Counted from the stretch's first letter, positions 53,564 through 61,930 are shown. The stretch is DNA of 64,000 bases from an uncultured Collinsella sp. (GCA_900548365.1 URKM01000003.1:24609-88608); one strand, 5' to 3'. The notes: a model not told the origin generated them from the sequence alone. Translations and numbers: made by a program.

Positions 53564-53701
53564 ATGTCGCGGTCTCGAGCGCGGAGCGAGCGAGCCGATG
53601 CGGGCATGCGCGGCGGCATCCCGTTCCGCAACCGAACCCGATGCGAGCGCAGCCCCCTGCGAGGCCGCACCCTCCCCGGCTCCTGCCCGACCGCCTTCGG
53701 C

Positions 53702-55669
53702 CTAAAACGTTCCGCCGCCCCCGCCGCCGACGCCGCCCCCGCCGCCGCCGGAGAAGCCGCCGCCGAACCCGCCGCCGGAGCTATCGACGCTCTCCGCCAA
53801 CTGCGACACGGTCTCCTTGTACGCGTGCCCCAAGCTGCTCGTAGGCGAGCCCAGGCGCCCGTGCGGATAGCACCACCAGTACACGGGATAGTAATAGCCC
53901 ATCTCGTCGCTGCCGCGCAGGTCGACCGGCACCGCATCGGCGAGCTGGCGCAGCACTTCGTCGCTCACGCCGAACGCCACCGCCATGACCAGCAACTTAT
54001 TCCACAAGACCACGTCACCGGGCACCGCTTCGCCCAGATTCGTGAAATCCTCGAGCCAGCGCTTGAGCGCCTCGCAGCGCCCGCGCAGCTCCACCGCCTC
54101 GGACGTGAAGCACTTCGTCTGCGCGACGAAGATCGCCGCCGCGACGCACAGCGCTGCCGAAACGATGAACAGCCCCACGGACGTCAGCTCCATGAACAGG
54201 GAGAACATCATCGAAACGACGCCCATGGCGAAGGCGAGCCCCACCATCGTTATCTCGTATGCGGGGGGAACGGAGCTCGTCAGGTTGCGCGTCTCGAGCT
54301 GTGCGCACACTGTCGCCTTGAAATCATCGAGCGCGTCGGACGTCGACGAGTCCTCGTCATCGACCGTCATCGCCATGTCGAAGGATACCGTGTCGCCGTT
54401 CTTCGCCTGGGTGCCGAAGTAGAGCGCGATGGCATCCCGGTCGACGGGGTCCGTCGCCCGGTCGATATCGACGAGCGTCAAGATATAGTTGTCGACCTGC
54501 TTGGTTCCGAACAGGCGCTTCTCCTCGCGAACTTCCGAGCCCAATGCCACCACGCCGTCGTCGGTGAGCTTCATAAGGGTCGCGACGAACGCGCGCGGCT
54601 CCACCGAACCGCCTGCCATGAAGGCCGATAGCACCGCCGGATGGTCCTGCGAGGGCACGTCGCGGAAGTAGTCCTCGACGAAAACCGGGCGGGGGCTCGC
54701 ATACTTCTTGAAGCGCCCCCACAACGCTACGGCGAGCAGGACCGCAGGGGCCGCGATCTGGGCGGTCGCCGCCGCAGCCGATATCGCGCGCGCCCGCTCG
54801 CGGCGCGCGTTGGCCTCGTCCGCCCACGCCTGCTCCTCGTCCAGCACGGTCTGCAGGCGCGCATCCGGGGACGCGGACAGGCCCGGCACCCACGCCGCGG
54901 GAAAGACGACGCGGGCCTCTGCGAACTCGCCGGGAGACACGCGCGGCATCCGATAGTTCACCACGACGTTGCCGCGCGTGATGTCGACGGTGCCGTCGAG
55001 CGGCCCATGGCCCCACGCGCGCACCTGGCTGTCGGCTTCGGAGCCGCCGGCTTCTCCGGTGTCGCCCTCGAACCCGATGCCGAGCGTTACGTTCTCCGAC
55101 GGCTCGTCCCACTCGGAGCCCACGAACTGCCAGTACAGCTCGGCCGTATCCGCCCATGCCATCACGGCACCCGGAAGCACGTAGTCGACCGCGAGCGTGA
55201 GCCTCTCCCCCTCTTCATGGGGCGAGAAGACCTTGACCTTGGTGGCATCCTCCTCGAAATCCACAGTGTACGCTCCGGCATCGCCGTTCGAAGCCTGGGA
55301 CACCAGGCTGTACGAGGTCAGCGATCCGTCGTCCCCGACCTCGTACACGCCCTCCAAGGACGGCTCGGCAACGACGCCCTGCGCGTTCTCGGCATGCTTG
55401 AACGACCAATACACGCCGTTCGCATCGTCCTCGAACTCGAAGGAGCGACGCTCGCTCACGTACAAGTCGCCGTTCGTCATCACGACGGCGAAGATGTTCG
55501 TCTCGGGCATCTCCACGGATGCCTGAGCCGAAGACGGCAGCGCCAAGACGCAGAGCGCGAAGGCTACCGCCATCAAGATCGCTTGGACGCCGTGAAAGCG
55601 CATGGCCGGCATGACGTAGCGAGACCCTCTCGCGGGCGGGCGCGCATGCGCCAAATCGGGGCACATCAT
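53702..55669 (-). CDS. DUF2207 membrane protein with glycine-rich tail
   Basis: A 655-residue membrane protein of the DUF2207 family, function unknown. It has a signal-like helix (MAVAFALCVLALPSSAQA), an extracytoplasmic beta-rich domain (about 50-290), a helix around TAQIAAPAVLLAVALWG, a cytoplasmic part, two further helices (EITMVGLAFAMGVVSMMFSL and SVGLFIVSAALCVAAAIFVA), and a C-terminal cytoplasmic segment ending in an all-but-pure glycine run (GGGFGGGFSGGGGGGVGGGG). Such glycine tails are typical of the family. The start at ATG 55669 has GGAGG seven bases upstream; the next codon is also ATG. The frame is open 42 codons more. It diverges from ferritin. Confidence 0.88.
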   Translation of the reverse strand: MMCPDLAHARPPARGSRYVMPAMRFHGVQAILMAVAFALCVLALPSSAQASVEMPETNIFAVVMTNGDLYVSERRSFEFEDDANGVYWSFKHAENAQGVVAEPSLEGVYEVGDDGSLTSYSLVSQASNGDAGAYTVDFEEDATKVKVFSPHEEGERLTLAVDYVLPGAVMAWADTAELYWQFVGSEWDEPSENVTLGIGFEGDTGEAGGSEADSQVRAWGHGPLDGTVDITRGNVVVNYRMPRVSPGEFAEARVVFPAAWVPGLSASPDARLQTVLDEEQAWADEANARRERARAISAAAATAQIAAPAVLLAVALWGRFKKYASPRPVFVEDYFRDVPSQDHPAVLSAFMAGGSVEPRAFVATLMKLTDDGVVALGSEVREEKRLFGTKQVDNYILTLVDIDRATDPVDRDAIALYFGTQAKNGDTVSFDMAMTVDDEDSSTSDALDDFKATVCAQLETRNLTSSVPPAYEITMVGLAFAMGVVSMMFSLFMELTSVGLFIVSAALCVAAAIFVAQTKCFTSEAVELRGRCEALKRWLEDFTNLGEAVPGDVVLWNKLLVMAVAFGVSDEVLRQLADAVPVDLRGSDEMGYYYPVYWWCYPHGRLGSPTSSLGHAYKETVSQLAESVDSSGGGFGGGFSGGGGGGVGGGGGGTF

Positions 55670-55815
55670 CTGACTCCCTCCTCGGTTGCATAACTGCGCC
55701 CATTGTACTCGCTCGCGCGCCCGCCCCCGTGCACGCCGTGAACGGCGCGAGTATACTGGTAGCTGCGCGCACGTTCGCGCGATTCGCACACGCACGTCGA
55801 GAGGGGATTTGGAAG

Positions 55816-56334
55816 ATGGCCATCAACCAGAACGTAGCCGAGGCGCTCGAGCAGCAGATCAACGCGGAGCTTTACTCCGCCTACCTGTATATGACCTTTG
55901 CCGACTACTATGACGACCGCGGTCTCAAGGGATTCGCCAATTGGTACATGATCCAGACGAAGGAGGAGACCGACCACGCGCTCGCCATCCGCCGCTATCT
56001 GCTCGATAACGACTACAAGCCCACGATGGAGGCCATCGCCAAGCCCGACAAGATCTTCGAAAACGACCTCGCCCCGCTCGAGGCCGGCCTTGAGCACGAG
56101 GAGTACATCACCAGCCTCATCCACCACTGCTACGAGGTCGCCCACGAGGTACACGATATCCGCGCCATGCAGATGCTCGACTGGTTCGTGAAGGAGCAAG
56201 GCGAGGAGGAGGCGAACGCCCGCGACATGGTCACGAACATGAAGCTCTTCGGTAGCGACCCCAAGGGCCTCTACGACCTGGACCGCGAATATCAGGCTCG
56301 CACCTATACGCCCCAGACCGCCCTGCCCATGTAG
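55816..56334 (+). CDS. Non-haem ferritin
   Basis: A 172-residue iron-storage protein that forms a 24-subunit shell and oxidises Fe(II). Ferroxidase ligands can be seen: E in NAELYSAYLYMTFADYY, E-x-x-H in QTKEETDHALAIRRYL (helix B), and E/Q residues in MLDWFVKEQGEEEANARDM (helix D). It is of the FtnA type, with no haem-binding methionine of bacterioferritin seen. TTGGAAG lies four bases before ATG 55816. A TATACT box at 55752-55757 may be the -10, but the -35 is poor. A terminator follows the stop. Confidence 0.94.
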   Translation: MAINQNVAEALEQQINAELYSAYLYMTFADYYDDRGLKGFANWYMIQTKEETDHALAIRRYLLDNDYKPTMEAIAKPDKIFENDLAPLEAGLEHEEYITSLIHHCYEVAHEVHDIRAMQMLDWFVKEQGEEEANARDMVTNMKLFGSDPKGLYDLDREYQARTYTPQTALPM

Positions 56335-56388
56335 CACCCTCGGCGTTCTCGCGCTCGACCGCGCGACGCACGGTCCCTGGAGGACGAC

Positions 56389-56424
56389 GGGCTACAGCCC
56401 CATCCGGCTGCAGCCCTTCTTTTT
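56389..56424 (+). terminator. Terminator of the ferritin gene
   Basis: GGGCTACAG and CTGCAGCCC form a stem of nine positions with one mismatch, loop CCCCATCCGG, followed by TTCTTTTT. Confidence 0.75.
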
Positions 56425-56448
56425 ACCGATGCACCCCTCGACCGCGGG

Positions 56449-56454
56449 TATACT
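56449..56454 (+). promoter_or_regulatory. -10 box of a probable leaderless transcript
   Basis: TATACT ends seven bases before the ATG of gluQ. A start seven bases downstream of the box would fall on the A of the ATG. The -35 region is poor. Confidence 0.5.
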
Positions 56455-56460
56455 CGAGGC

Positions 56461-57468
56461 ATGACGAACGACATCCCCACATATGCAACGCCGCCGGCGC
56501 CCTTCGCGCCCGATCGCCCCTCCACCGCCGTCGCGCAGCCCGTCGTGACGGGACGCTTCGCCCCATCTCCCTCGGGTCGCATGCACCTCGGCAACGTATA
56601 CGCCGCGCTTATGACATGGCTCTCCGTGCGCAGCCAACACGGGCGCATGGTGCTGCGCATCGAGGACCTGGATGCGCGCTGCCGCCGGGGCAAATGGGAC
56701 GGGCAGCTCATCGAGGACCTCGACTGGCTGGGGCTGGACTGGGACGAGGGCCCGTACTACCAAAGCGACCGCATCGATCTCTACGACAGGGCCTTCGACG
56801 CCCTCAAGACCGCCGGCCGCCTCTATCCCTGCTTCTGCACGCGGGCCGAGCTCCATGCCGCAAGCGCCCCGCATGCCAGCGATGGAACACCCATCTATCC
56901 CGGAACCTGCAGGGAGATGCCCGCCAGCGAGGTGGCGCGCCGCCTGGGCGAACGTCCGTGCGCATGGCGGCTCAGGGTCCCCGACGCCCATGATTGCGAC
57001 GGCATCATGAAGTTCGAGGACCGCGTGTACGGCCCGTATCGCGAGAGCCTTGCCGACGAGTGCGGCGACTTCCTCGTTCGTCGCAGCGACGGCGTCTACG
57101 CCTACCAGCTCGTCGTCTGCATCGATGATGCCGACATGGGCGTAACCGAGATCGTCCGCGGCCGCGACCTTCTGGGCTCGTCGGCGCGCCAGCTCTACCT
57201 GCAATCGCTCCTGGGCCTGCCCCATCCCGCTTACGCCCACGTTCCGCTCCTGTTGAGCGCCGATGGAAAGCGTCTCTCCAAGCGAGATCGAGATTGCGAC
57301 ATGGGAGAGCTTCGACAGATCTTCAGAACGCCCGAACGGCTCCTCGGGCATGTCGCGCACCTTGCGGGCATAGCACCCGACGAAGCCCCGCGCAGCGCGG
57401 AAGAACTCGTGGATCTTTTTGACTGGGAGATTCCAAGGGCCCGGTCGAACGACATAGTCGTCTCGTAA
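56461..57468 (+). CDS. gluQ: Glutamyl-Q tRNA(Asp) synthetase
   Basis: A 335-residue relative of glutamyl-tRNA synthetase without the anticodon-binding domain. It loads glutamate on queuosine in tRNA(Asp). Visible features: GRFAPSPSGRMHLGNVYAAL (HIGH as HLGN, residues 31-50), the zinc-type YPCFCTRAEL and YPGTCR segments, VVCIDDADMGVTEIVRGRDL, and the KMSKS equivalent KRLSKRDRD. The N-terminus is about 25 residues longer than most. There is no ribosome binding site and a -10 box sits where a leaderless start would need it. The C-terminus ends near LVDLFDWEIPRARSNDI. The genes for queuosine synthesis are not in the window. Confidence 0.9.
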   Translation: MTNDIPTYATPPAPFAPDRPSTAVAQPVVTGRFAPSPSGRMHLGNVYAALMTWLSVRSQHGRMVLRIEDLDARCRRGKWDGQLIEDLDWLGLDWDEGPYYQSDRIDLYDRAFDALKTAGRLYPCFCTRAELHAASAPHASDGTPIYPGTCREMPASEVARRLGERPCAWRLRVPDAHDCDGIMKFEDRVYGPYRESLADECGDFLVRRSDGVYAYQLVVCIDDADMGVTEIVRGRDLLGSSARQLYLQSLLGLPHPAYAHVPLLLSADGKRLSKRDRDCDMGELRQIFRTPERLLGHVAHLAGIAPDEAPRSAEELVDLFDWEIPRARSNDIVVS

Positions 57469-57644
57469 AACCGATACCGGAACCTCTAACAGGCCTGCCG
57501 TCGTCAACGACAAGCCGCCCCGCCCGCTTCACGATGGGCGCCGACCCAATCGGCATGCAATATGTCGCCCCGCCCTTGGCCCGCATCAACCGGGGCCTTG
57601 CTCGCAAGGGCGGATAACCCCGGGTCGCACGCGCAGCATTTCAG

Positions 57645-57673
57645 TAATAAAAAAGCCCCTTTGCAGGGGCTTT
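57645..57673 (-). terminator. Terminator of the first tRNA-Arg cassette
   Basis: Reading leftward, AAGCCCCTGCAAAGGGGCTT folds to an 8 bp stem, followed by TTTTTATT. The same sequence recurs after the second copy. Confidence 0.9.
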
Positions 57674-57683
57674 AAGATTCGAC

Positions 57684-57760
57684 TGGTGCGGCGTACAGGA
57701 TTCGAACCTGTGACGTTCTGATTCGTAGTCAGACCCTCTATCCAGCTGAGGTAACGCCGC
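57684..57760 (-). tRNA. tRNA-Arg (anticodon ACG), copy 1
   Basis: A 77-base tRNA including encoded CCA. Acceptor GCGGCGT pairs with ACGCCGC; D-loop CTCAGCTGGATAGAG; anticodon stem-loop CTGACTACGAATCAG; T-loop GGTTCGAATCC. A34 would be edited to inosine to read CGU, CGC and CGA. It is identical to the copy 408 bases away. Confidence 0.96.
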
Positions 57761-57769
57761 AACGCAAGA

Positions 57770-57801
57770 AATATAATCGCACTGCATCAAGCTGGCGTCA
57801 A
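57770..57801 (-). promoter_or_regulatory. Promoter of tRNA-Arg copy 1
   Basis: Reading leftward, TTGACG (57801-57796) and TATATT (57775-57770). The spacer is 20 bases, or 17-19 if ATTATA or TTATAT is used. The same TTGACG stands before copy 2. Confidence 0.55.
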
Positions 57802-57923
57802 GCGTTATTTCCAAAAAAGTTTCGACCTTTTCGCGGCGCCCCCACCGAGCGCGCCGCGACGCAACAGGACGCCTCGTACCGCATCCACCCGCAGCGCTCG
57901 ATCAGCCGCCGATGACGGCACCG

Positions 57924-57971
57924 ATCGACCCCTGCGGATAATCGACCCCTGCGGATAATCAACGACTGCGG
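57924..57971. repeat. 17-base tandem repeat between the tRNA-Arg copies
   Basis: ATCGACCCCTGCGGATA occurs twice in direct succession (57924 and 57941), then once in degenerate form. It is in the 330-base spacer between the two tRNA-Arg genes; I see nothing else there. Confidence 0.8.
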
Positions 57972-58055
57972 CGCACGGGCCCGCACCCATCTGCATCCCC
58001 CCATCCCCTGCGAAGCCTCTGCGGCCTGGCCTGCAATAGGAAGAGCGCCTAAAAC

Positions 58056-58081
58056 GAAAAAAGCCCCTTTGCAGGGGCTTT
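58056..58081 (-). terminator. Terminator of the second tRNA-Arg cassette
   Basis: Reading leftward, AAGCCCCTGCAAAGGGGCTT then TTTTTCG. It matches the terminator of copy 1. Confidence 0.9.
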
Positions 58082-58091
58082 AAGATTCGAC

Positions 58092-58168
58092 TGGTGCGGC
58101 GTACAGGATTCGAACCTGTGACGTTCTGATTCGTAGTCAGACCCTCTATCCAGCTGAGGTAACGCCGC
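58092..58168 (-). tRNA. tRNA-Arg (anticodon ACG), copy 2
   Basis: Base-for-base the same 77-base tRNA as copy 1, with the same terminator spacing. The duplicated block runs from the terminator through the acceptor stem, about 115 bases; sequence upstream differs. Confidence 0.96.
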
Positions 58169-58177
58169 AACGCGAGG

Positions 58178-58209
58178 ACTATATTCGCACTCTACCCCTC
58201 ATACGTCAA
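58178..58209 (-). promoter_or_regulatory. Promoter of tRNA-Arg copy 2
   Basis: Reading leftward, TTGACG (58209-58204) and TATAGT (58183-58178), with the same 20-base spacing as copy 1. Confidence 0.55.
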
Positions 58210-58383
58210 CCCACTTTATCTATTTTTTTGAACAAACCTAGCACTCGATACAGAATTACAAGGTCATGGCCCATTTTTGCGTGAAAGTTTTTCGATGGGG
58301 CAGCACTTCTTCCACCGCCGCACGGCGACGGAAGACGAGGTTCCCCGACCCTTCTCGCGATAAAAAATGTACACCAATACCCC

Positions 58384-58413
58384 TTGTGCTCCATGGCTCC
58401 TATAGGGTATGAT
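58384..58413 (+). promoter_or_regulatory. Promoter of tRNA-Ser
   Basis: TTGTGC and TATGAT are separated by 18 bases; the predicted start is about 7 bases before the tRNA. Confidence 0.6.
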
Positions 58414-58427
58414 TAACCAGCTGCTAC

Positions 58428-58518
58428 GGAGAGCTGACCGAGAGGCCGAAGGTGCTCGCCTGCTAAGCGAGTATTCCCCAAAAGGGAATCTGGGGTTCGA
58501 ATCCCCAGCTCTCCGCCA
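58428..58518 (+). tRNA. tRNA-Ser (anticodon GCT)
   Basis: A 91-base class II tRNA with encoded CCA. Acceptor GGAGAGC pairs with GCTCTCC; anticodon loop CTGCTAA in GCTCGCCTGCTAAGCGAG; a long variable arm (TTCCCC-AAAA-GGGAA); T-arm CTGGGGTTCGAATCCCCAG. It reads AGC and AGU. Confidence 0.96.
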
Positions 58519-58531
58519 GTATGATTTGAAG

Positions 58532-58558
58532 AAGCGAGTCCTTTAGACTCGCTTTTTT
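58532..58558 (+). terminator. Terminator of tRNA-Ser
   Basis: AAGCGAGTC and GACTCGCTT form a 9 bp stem with a CTTTA loop, followed by TTTT. Confidence 0.9.
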
Positions 58559-58679
58559 CATGGACCTACCAAGCATTCGAACGCGCGTGAGCGCGATGGC
58601 GAAGGCGCTCATGCGCCAGCAGGCGCTCGATGCGCCCACGCGATGGCCACCGGGCCCGCAACAAGAAGCGGCACGCCCG

Positions 58680-59120
58680 CTACGCGCCTTCCAAAGGCAG
58701 CATGCCCTCGAGTGCGTCTATGAATGCCTGATTCTCCTTCAGCGCGATCACGATCGCCCCGCCCGTCCGCGTCAGGATGCGCACGCAGTCTCCCGAACAA
58801 GCCGCAACCTGCGTTCCCAGCGCAAACGGCGTATGGCAGCGTTCGACCGCGGCGACATCTTCCAACGAGATCCTCGTCCGCCACACCCCGAACACCACGT
58901 CGACAAAGCCGGAATCCAGAATCTCAACGCGATTGCGCTTTATAGGCGCGCCCGTGATCACGACGCTGCAGGCCGCCGCTATGAGGAGCAATCCCGATAC
59001 CATCGTTTGGTCCTGGCCCGCCCCGGGCACCACCCAGATGTACAGGCATGCGATACCAATCATCATCGCCGCGAACAGCGCGATGTACCACGGCGCGACC
59101 CTGCCCTCGAATGACTTCAT
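58680..59120 (-). CDS. Small membrane protein with a PH-like domain
   Basis: A 146-residue protein with two closely spaced helices near the N-terminus (WYIALFAAMMIGIACLYIWV and SGLLLIAAACSVVITGA) and a C-terminal beta-rich part (VEILDSGFVDVVFGVWRTRI, then SLEDVAAVERCHTPF and FIDALEGMLP). This layout matches bacterial PH-domain membrane proteins (YdbS/DUF304-like), whose role is unknown. The assignment rests on fold-like pattern only. It lies 61 bases downstream of the flavoprotein gene in the same direction and may be cotranscribed with it. Confidence 0.6.
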   Translation of the reverse strand: MKSFEGRVAPWYIALFAAMMIGIACLYIWVVPGAGQDQTMVSGLLLIAAACSVVITGAPIKRNRVEILDSGFVDVVFGVWRTRISLEDVAAVERCHTPFALGTQVAACSGDCVRILTRTGGAIVIALKENQAFIDALEGMLPLEGA

Positions 59121-59181
59121 ACCATGCCTCCCGAGCTCCTCTGCACCGCCGCGCCCCTTGTGCGCGGCACCGGATCGGGCG

Positions 59182-60333
59182 CTACAGCCGCTCCGTCATC
59201 TTGCTCACGATCGGAGCGGGCACCAAGCACGCCACATCCTTGCATGCATCATTGTTCATAAAAGGAAACATACCCATACGGAACGCCAGATTTCTCTTCA
59301 TCGGCCCGAGGCATCGCTCATATCGCTCCAGGGCTGCGACCGCAACGCCGGAATGCGCCGCATGCGCCTCGGCCACCGCGCGACCCGCCATGCGCCCCGA
59401 ATTCAGCGCAAACGAAATCCCCTCGCCCGAGGTGCACGACAAGAACCCGCCGCCCTCGCCCGCCAGCAAGATGCGCCCGCGGCCCGCAACCAGGTCTGCA
59501 GGCTTGCGCAGATGGGCGGCAAACCACTTCTCGCGCTTCACCGCCTCGCCAAGCGGATAGCGGGCGCGCAGGTACTCCAGCACCCTCTCGTGCTTGAGGT
59601 CGCACTCCTTCGTACCGGGATAGAAGATCGAGCCGACGATCGCCACATCTCCCTTCGGCATGATGTAGCCGATGCCGTAATCCCGTCCGAACGCCCGGGA
59701 GTATATGCAGTCAAACGTCGGGTCGATCGTCCCCGGTTGGATGCGGACGAACTCCTGAACCGTGATATAGCGGTCGAACGGCCTCAATCCCAAGCGCTCC
59801 CGCACGGTGGCGCGCGGACCATCCGCTGCAATCAGATGCTCCGCGCTCACAACCCGAATCGCGCATCCGCCATCTGCGGCGCGGCCTGCCAGGCGCGCCC
59901 GCACGGCCAGAGCGGTTTGATCGACATCCGCCAATCGAACCCCTGCGGCGACCTCGACGTTGGAGGGCAGGAGGCTCAGCAGCCACTCATCGAAAAGGGC
60001 GCGGTCGACATTGAGGAACCTGACCTCCGTCTCCTTCTGCACGCCGCGATCGAGGTGGCAGTAGCGAAACGAAACCCAGCGGGGATCGAGAATCATTTCC
60101 TCCGGTATCTTGCCGAACGCCTCGAGAGCCCGCAGGGAATAGGCATTCAGCATGCCCCCGCAGCTTTTCTCTCGCGGCAACCTCGACGCCTCGACGAGCA
60201 GGACGCGGTCGCACGACCGCGCGCTCTCCATCGCCGCCATGATCCCCGCAGGACCGGCTCCCACGACCACCGCGTCGTAGCTCGCCTCGAGACCCTCGAT
60301 ACCAACCGCCTTATACGAGCCCTGCCACCTCAT
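59182..60333 (-). CDS. Geranylgeranyl-reductase-like FAD-dependent oxidoreductase
   Basis: A 383-residue flavoprotein. The FAD-binding dinucleotide fold is YDAVVVGAGPAGIMAAMES (about 19-37), followed by the family's SCGGMLNAYSLRALEAFG motif; the second FAD contact is RILLAGEGGGFLSCTSGEGI (near 290). This set of motifs is typical of the geranylgeranyl reductase/ChlP-like and halogenase-like group that reduces or hydroxylates hydrophobic substrates. The substrate is unknown; lipid or quinone side chains are candidates from family knowledge only. No ribosome binding site of strength is seen before the ATG; an internal start near residue 10 is possible. It lies 55 bases after the unknown gene upstream. 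Confidence 0.8.
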   Translation of the reverse strand: MRWQGSYKAVGIEGLEASYDAVVVGAGPAGIMAAMESARSCDRVLLVEASRLPREKSCGGMLNAYSLRALEAFGKIPEEMILDPRWVSFRYCHLDRGVQKETEVRFLNVDRALFDEWLLSLLPSNVEVAAGVRLADVDQTALAVRARLAGRAADGGCAIRVVSAEHLIAADGPRATVRERLGLRPFDRYITVQEFVRIQPGTIDPTFDCIYSRAFGRDYGIGYIMPKGDVAIVGSIFYPGTKECDLKHERVLEYLRARYPLGEAVKREKWFAAHLRKPADLVAGRGRILLAGEGGGFLSCTSGEGISFALNSGRMAGRAVAEAHAAHSGVAVAALERYERCLGPMKRNLAFRMGMFPFMNNDACKDVACLVPAPIVSKMTERL

Positions 60334-60388
60334 TGCACCGTCCAGCCTTTCAACCGCCTATCTTACAGGCGAGAGTATACCGCCCCCG

Positions 60389-60739
60389 TCACCGGACGAT
60401 ATCATTCTCATAAACCGTGTAGGAAAGGCCGAGGCGACGCGCCAGCCCGCGAAGACGCAGCGCGCTCTCGCATCCGACGTACGCCGCGCGGATCATCGGC
60501 AAGAGCTGGTCAACCTCTTCAAGATGAAAATACTCGAGCAGTCCCCCGACGGCATCCGGGCCGAACACGGTCTGCACGACATGGGGGCTCTCCTCGAAGC
60601 ACCACGACGTAAACGGCCCCGTGCTCTCCTGCACCACCTCCAAGACGCAGCCATCGCTCAGGACGCACTCGATTCGAAGCTCGTCCCCATCCACCTCCTC
60701 CTGATAGAGCAGCACGCTATCCATCGCTTCTCCCCGCAT
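60389..60739 (-). CDS. Hypothetical protein behind a LexA-box-like operator
   Basis: A 116-residue soluble, acidic protein that I do not recognise. It has a beta-rich first half (LLYQEEVDGDELRIECVLS, CVLEVVQESTGPFTSWCFEE) and a helical end (RGLARRLGLSYTVYENDIVR). AAGGAG lies six bases before ATG 60739; a second ATG six codons on also has a binding site. Upstream is a promoter whose -35 and spacer are overlapped by a perfect GAAC-N4-GTTC palindrome. It lies ahead of the flavoprotein gene and may share a transcript with it. Confidence 0.7.
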   Translation of the reverse strand: MRGEAMDSVLLYQEEVDGDELRIECVLSDGCVLEVVQESTGPFTSWCFEESPHVVQTVFGPDAVGGLLEYFHLEEVDQLLPMIRAAYVGCESALRLRGLARRLGLSYTVYENDIVR

Positions 60740-60775
60740 TTCGCTCTCCTTTCTCCTCGACGTTGCGTATTAGAC

Positions 60776-60804
60776 AGTGTACCCAAAATGAGAACATATG
60801 TTCG
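60776..60804 (-). promoter_or_regulatory. Promoter with overlapping GAACATATGTTC palindrome
   Basis: Reading leftward, an extended -10 (TGGGTACACT, box 60781-60776) lies 17 bases from CGAACA (60804-60799). The perfect palindrome GAACATATGTTC spans 60792-60803. GAAC-N4-GTTC is the core of the Gram-positive LexA (SOS) box. Confidence 0.5.
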
Positions 60805-60967
60805 TGTTTTTCTATTTCTTTTCCTTTTCCCCACAAGAGCTTTTACAGCAGGGGGCACTTCGTTGCACCATCGCCGCATACTCCGTAAAACGCGATCTGG
60901 ACAGCGTTCGTATACTGGGCGCGACTACCCCCTTCCGGGCCACGGCCCGCAAACGATTGGAGGTCCC

Positions 60968-61930
60968 ATGGGACTGCTCTATATGGCAGGCGATATGTCG
61001 TACTGGGCGATCTGGCTCTTCATCCTGTTCGCCCTCATGGCGTTCAACGAGCTCGGCCGCTCCAAGCCCTGGGCGGGCATCACCCTGTTCGGCATCGTGC
61101 CGCTGCTGCTCACCATCTTCGTATGGCCCACCACCGCCGCGCCCGGCAACGAATACGGCACCGGCACCTGGTTCAACTGGGTCAAGACCTACTCGGCGCT
61201 TGCGGGCTGCCTCGGCTTCATGGCGCTGCGCTACATCTCGTGGACCGGCAAGGACGGCCGTGTCCACCACCTCTACGAGAAGAAATGGGCCCTGTGCTTC
61301 CCGCCGCTCATCCTCGCCATCAACATCGCCGAGGCGGTGCTGCGCGACTTCCAAGTCTTCGGCTTCGGCCTGTGGACCGGCGGCACCGTCGAGAACCTGT
61401 GGACCATCTCCGGCCCCTGGAACATCATGAACGGCATCGCCGGTATCCTGAACATCGTGACCATCTGCGGCTGGCTGGGCATCTTCGTCTCGAAGGACAA
61501 GACCCGCGACATGATCTGGCCCGACATGATCTGGCCCTGGATCATCGCCTACGACCTGTGGAACTTCGCCTACACCTATAACTGCATCTCCGACCACTCC
61601 GCCTACTGCGGCCTGGCCCTGCTGCTGTCCTGCACCATCCCCACGTTCTTCATCAAGCGCGGCGCCTGGCTGCAGCATCGCGCCCAGACGCTCGGCCTTT
61701 GGATCATGTTCATCATGACGGTCCCGCAGTTCGCCGACCGCATCGCGCCCATCCCCACGACGCACAACCCTGCCGCGTTCTTCGCGGTCAGCGCCATCGC
61801 GCTCGCCTTCAACCTGGGGGTCGCCATCTACCAGCTCGCCCGCATCCGCCGCGGCAAGCTCAACCCGATGCGCGACGAGCTCTATACCGACACCAAGCCG
61901 TACCGCGACGTCATCGCCGAGAACCGCTAG
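60968..61930 (+). CDS. Multi-pass membrane protein, DUF5692-like
   Basis: A 320-residue inner-membrane protein with eight or nine hydrophobic helices (SYWAIWLFILFALMAFNELG; ITLFGIVPLLLTIFVW; CFPPLILAINIAEAVL; MNGIAGILNIVTICGWLGIF; and others) and a conserved polar stretch DMIWPDMIWPWIIAYDLWNF, then CISDHSAYCGLALLLSCTIP. I believe it belongs to the DUF5692 family found in Coriobacteriia and Clostridia; its function is unknown. GGAGG lies five bases before ATG 60968. A TATACT box at 60911-60916 could be its -10. It stands alone. Confidence 0.7.
   Translation: MGLLYMAGDMSYWAIWLFILFALMAFNELGRSKPWAGITLFGIVPLLLTIFVWPTTAAPGNEYGTGTWFNWVKTYSALAGCLGFMALRYISWTGKDGRVHHLYEKKWALCFPPLILAINIAEAVLRDFQVFGFGLWTGGTVENLWTISGPWNIMNGIAGILNIVTICGWLGIFVSKDKTRDMIWPDMIWPWIIAYDLWNFAYTYNCISDHSAYCGLALLLSCTIPTFFIKRGAWLQHRAQTLGLWIMFIMTVPQFADRIAPIPTTHNPAAFFAVSAIALAFNLGVAIYQLARIRRGKLNPMRDELYTDTKPYRDVIAENR

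Noticed and set aside
56392..57513. A 373-codon frame antisense to gluQ
   Set aside because: gluQ has full synthetase motifs; the antisense product has none.
57645..58209. The duplicated tRNA-Arg cassette as att sites of an integrated element
   Set aside because: Whole tRNAs with terminators are repeated only 408 bases apart, with no integrase or cargo between them.
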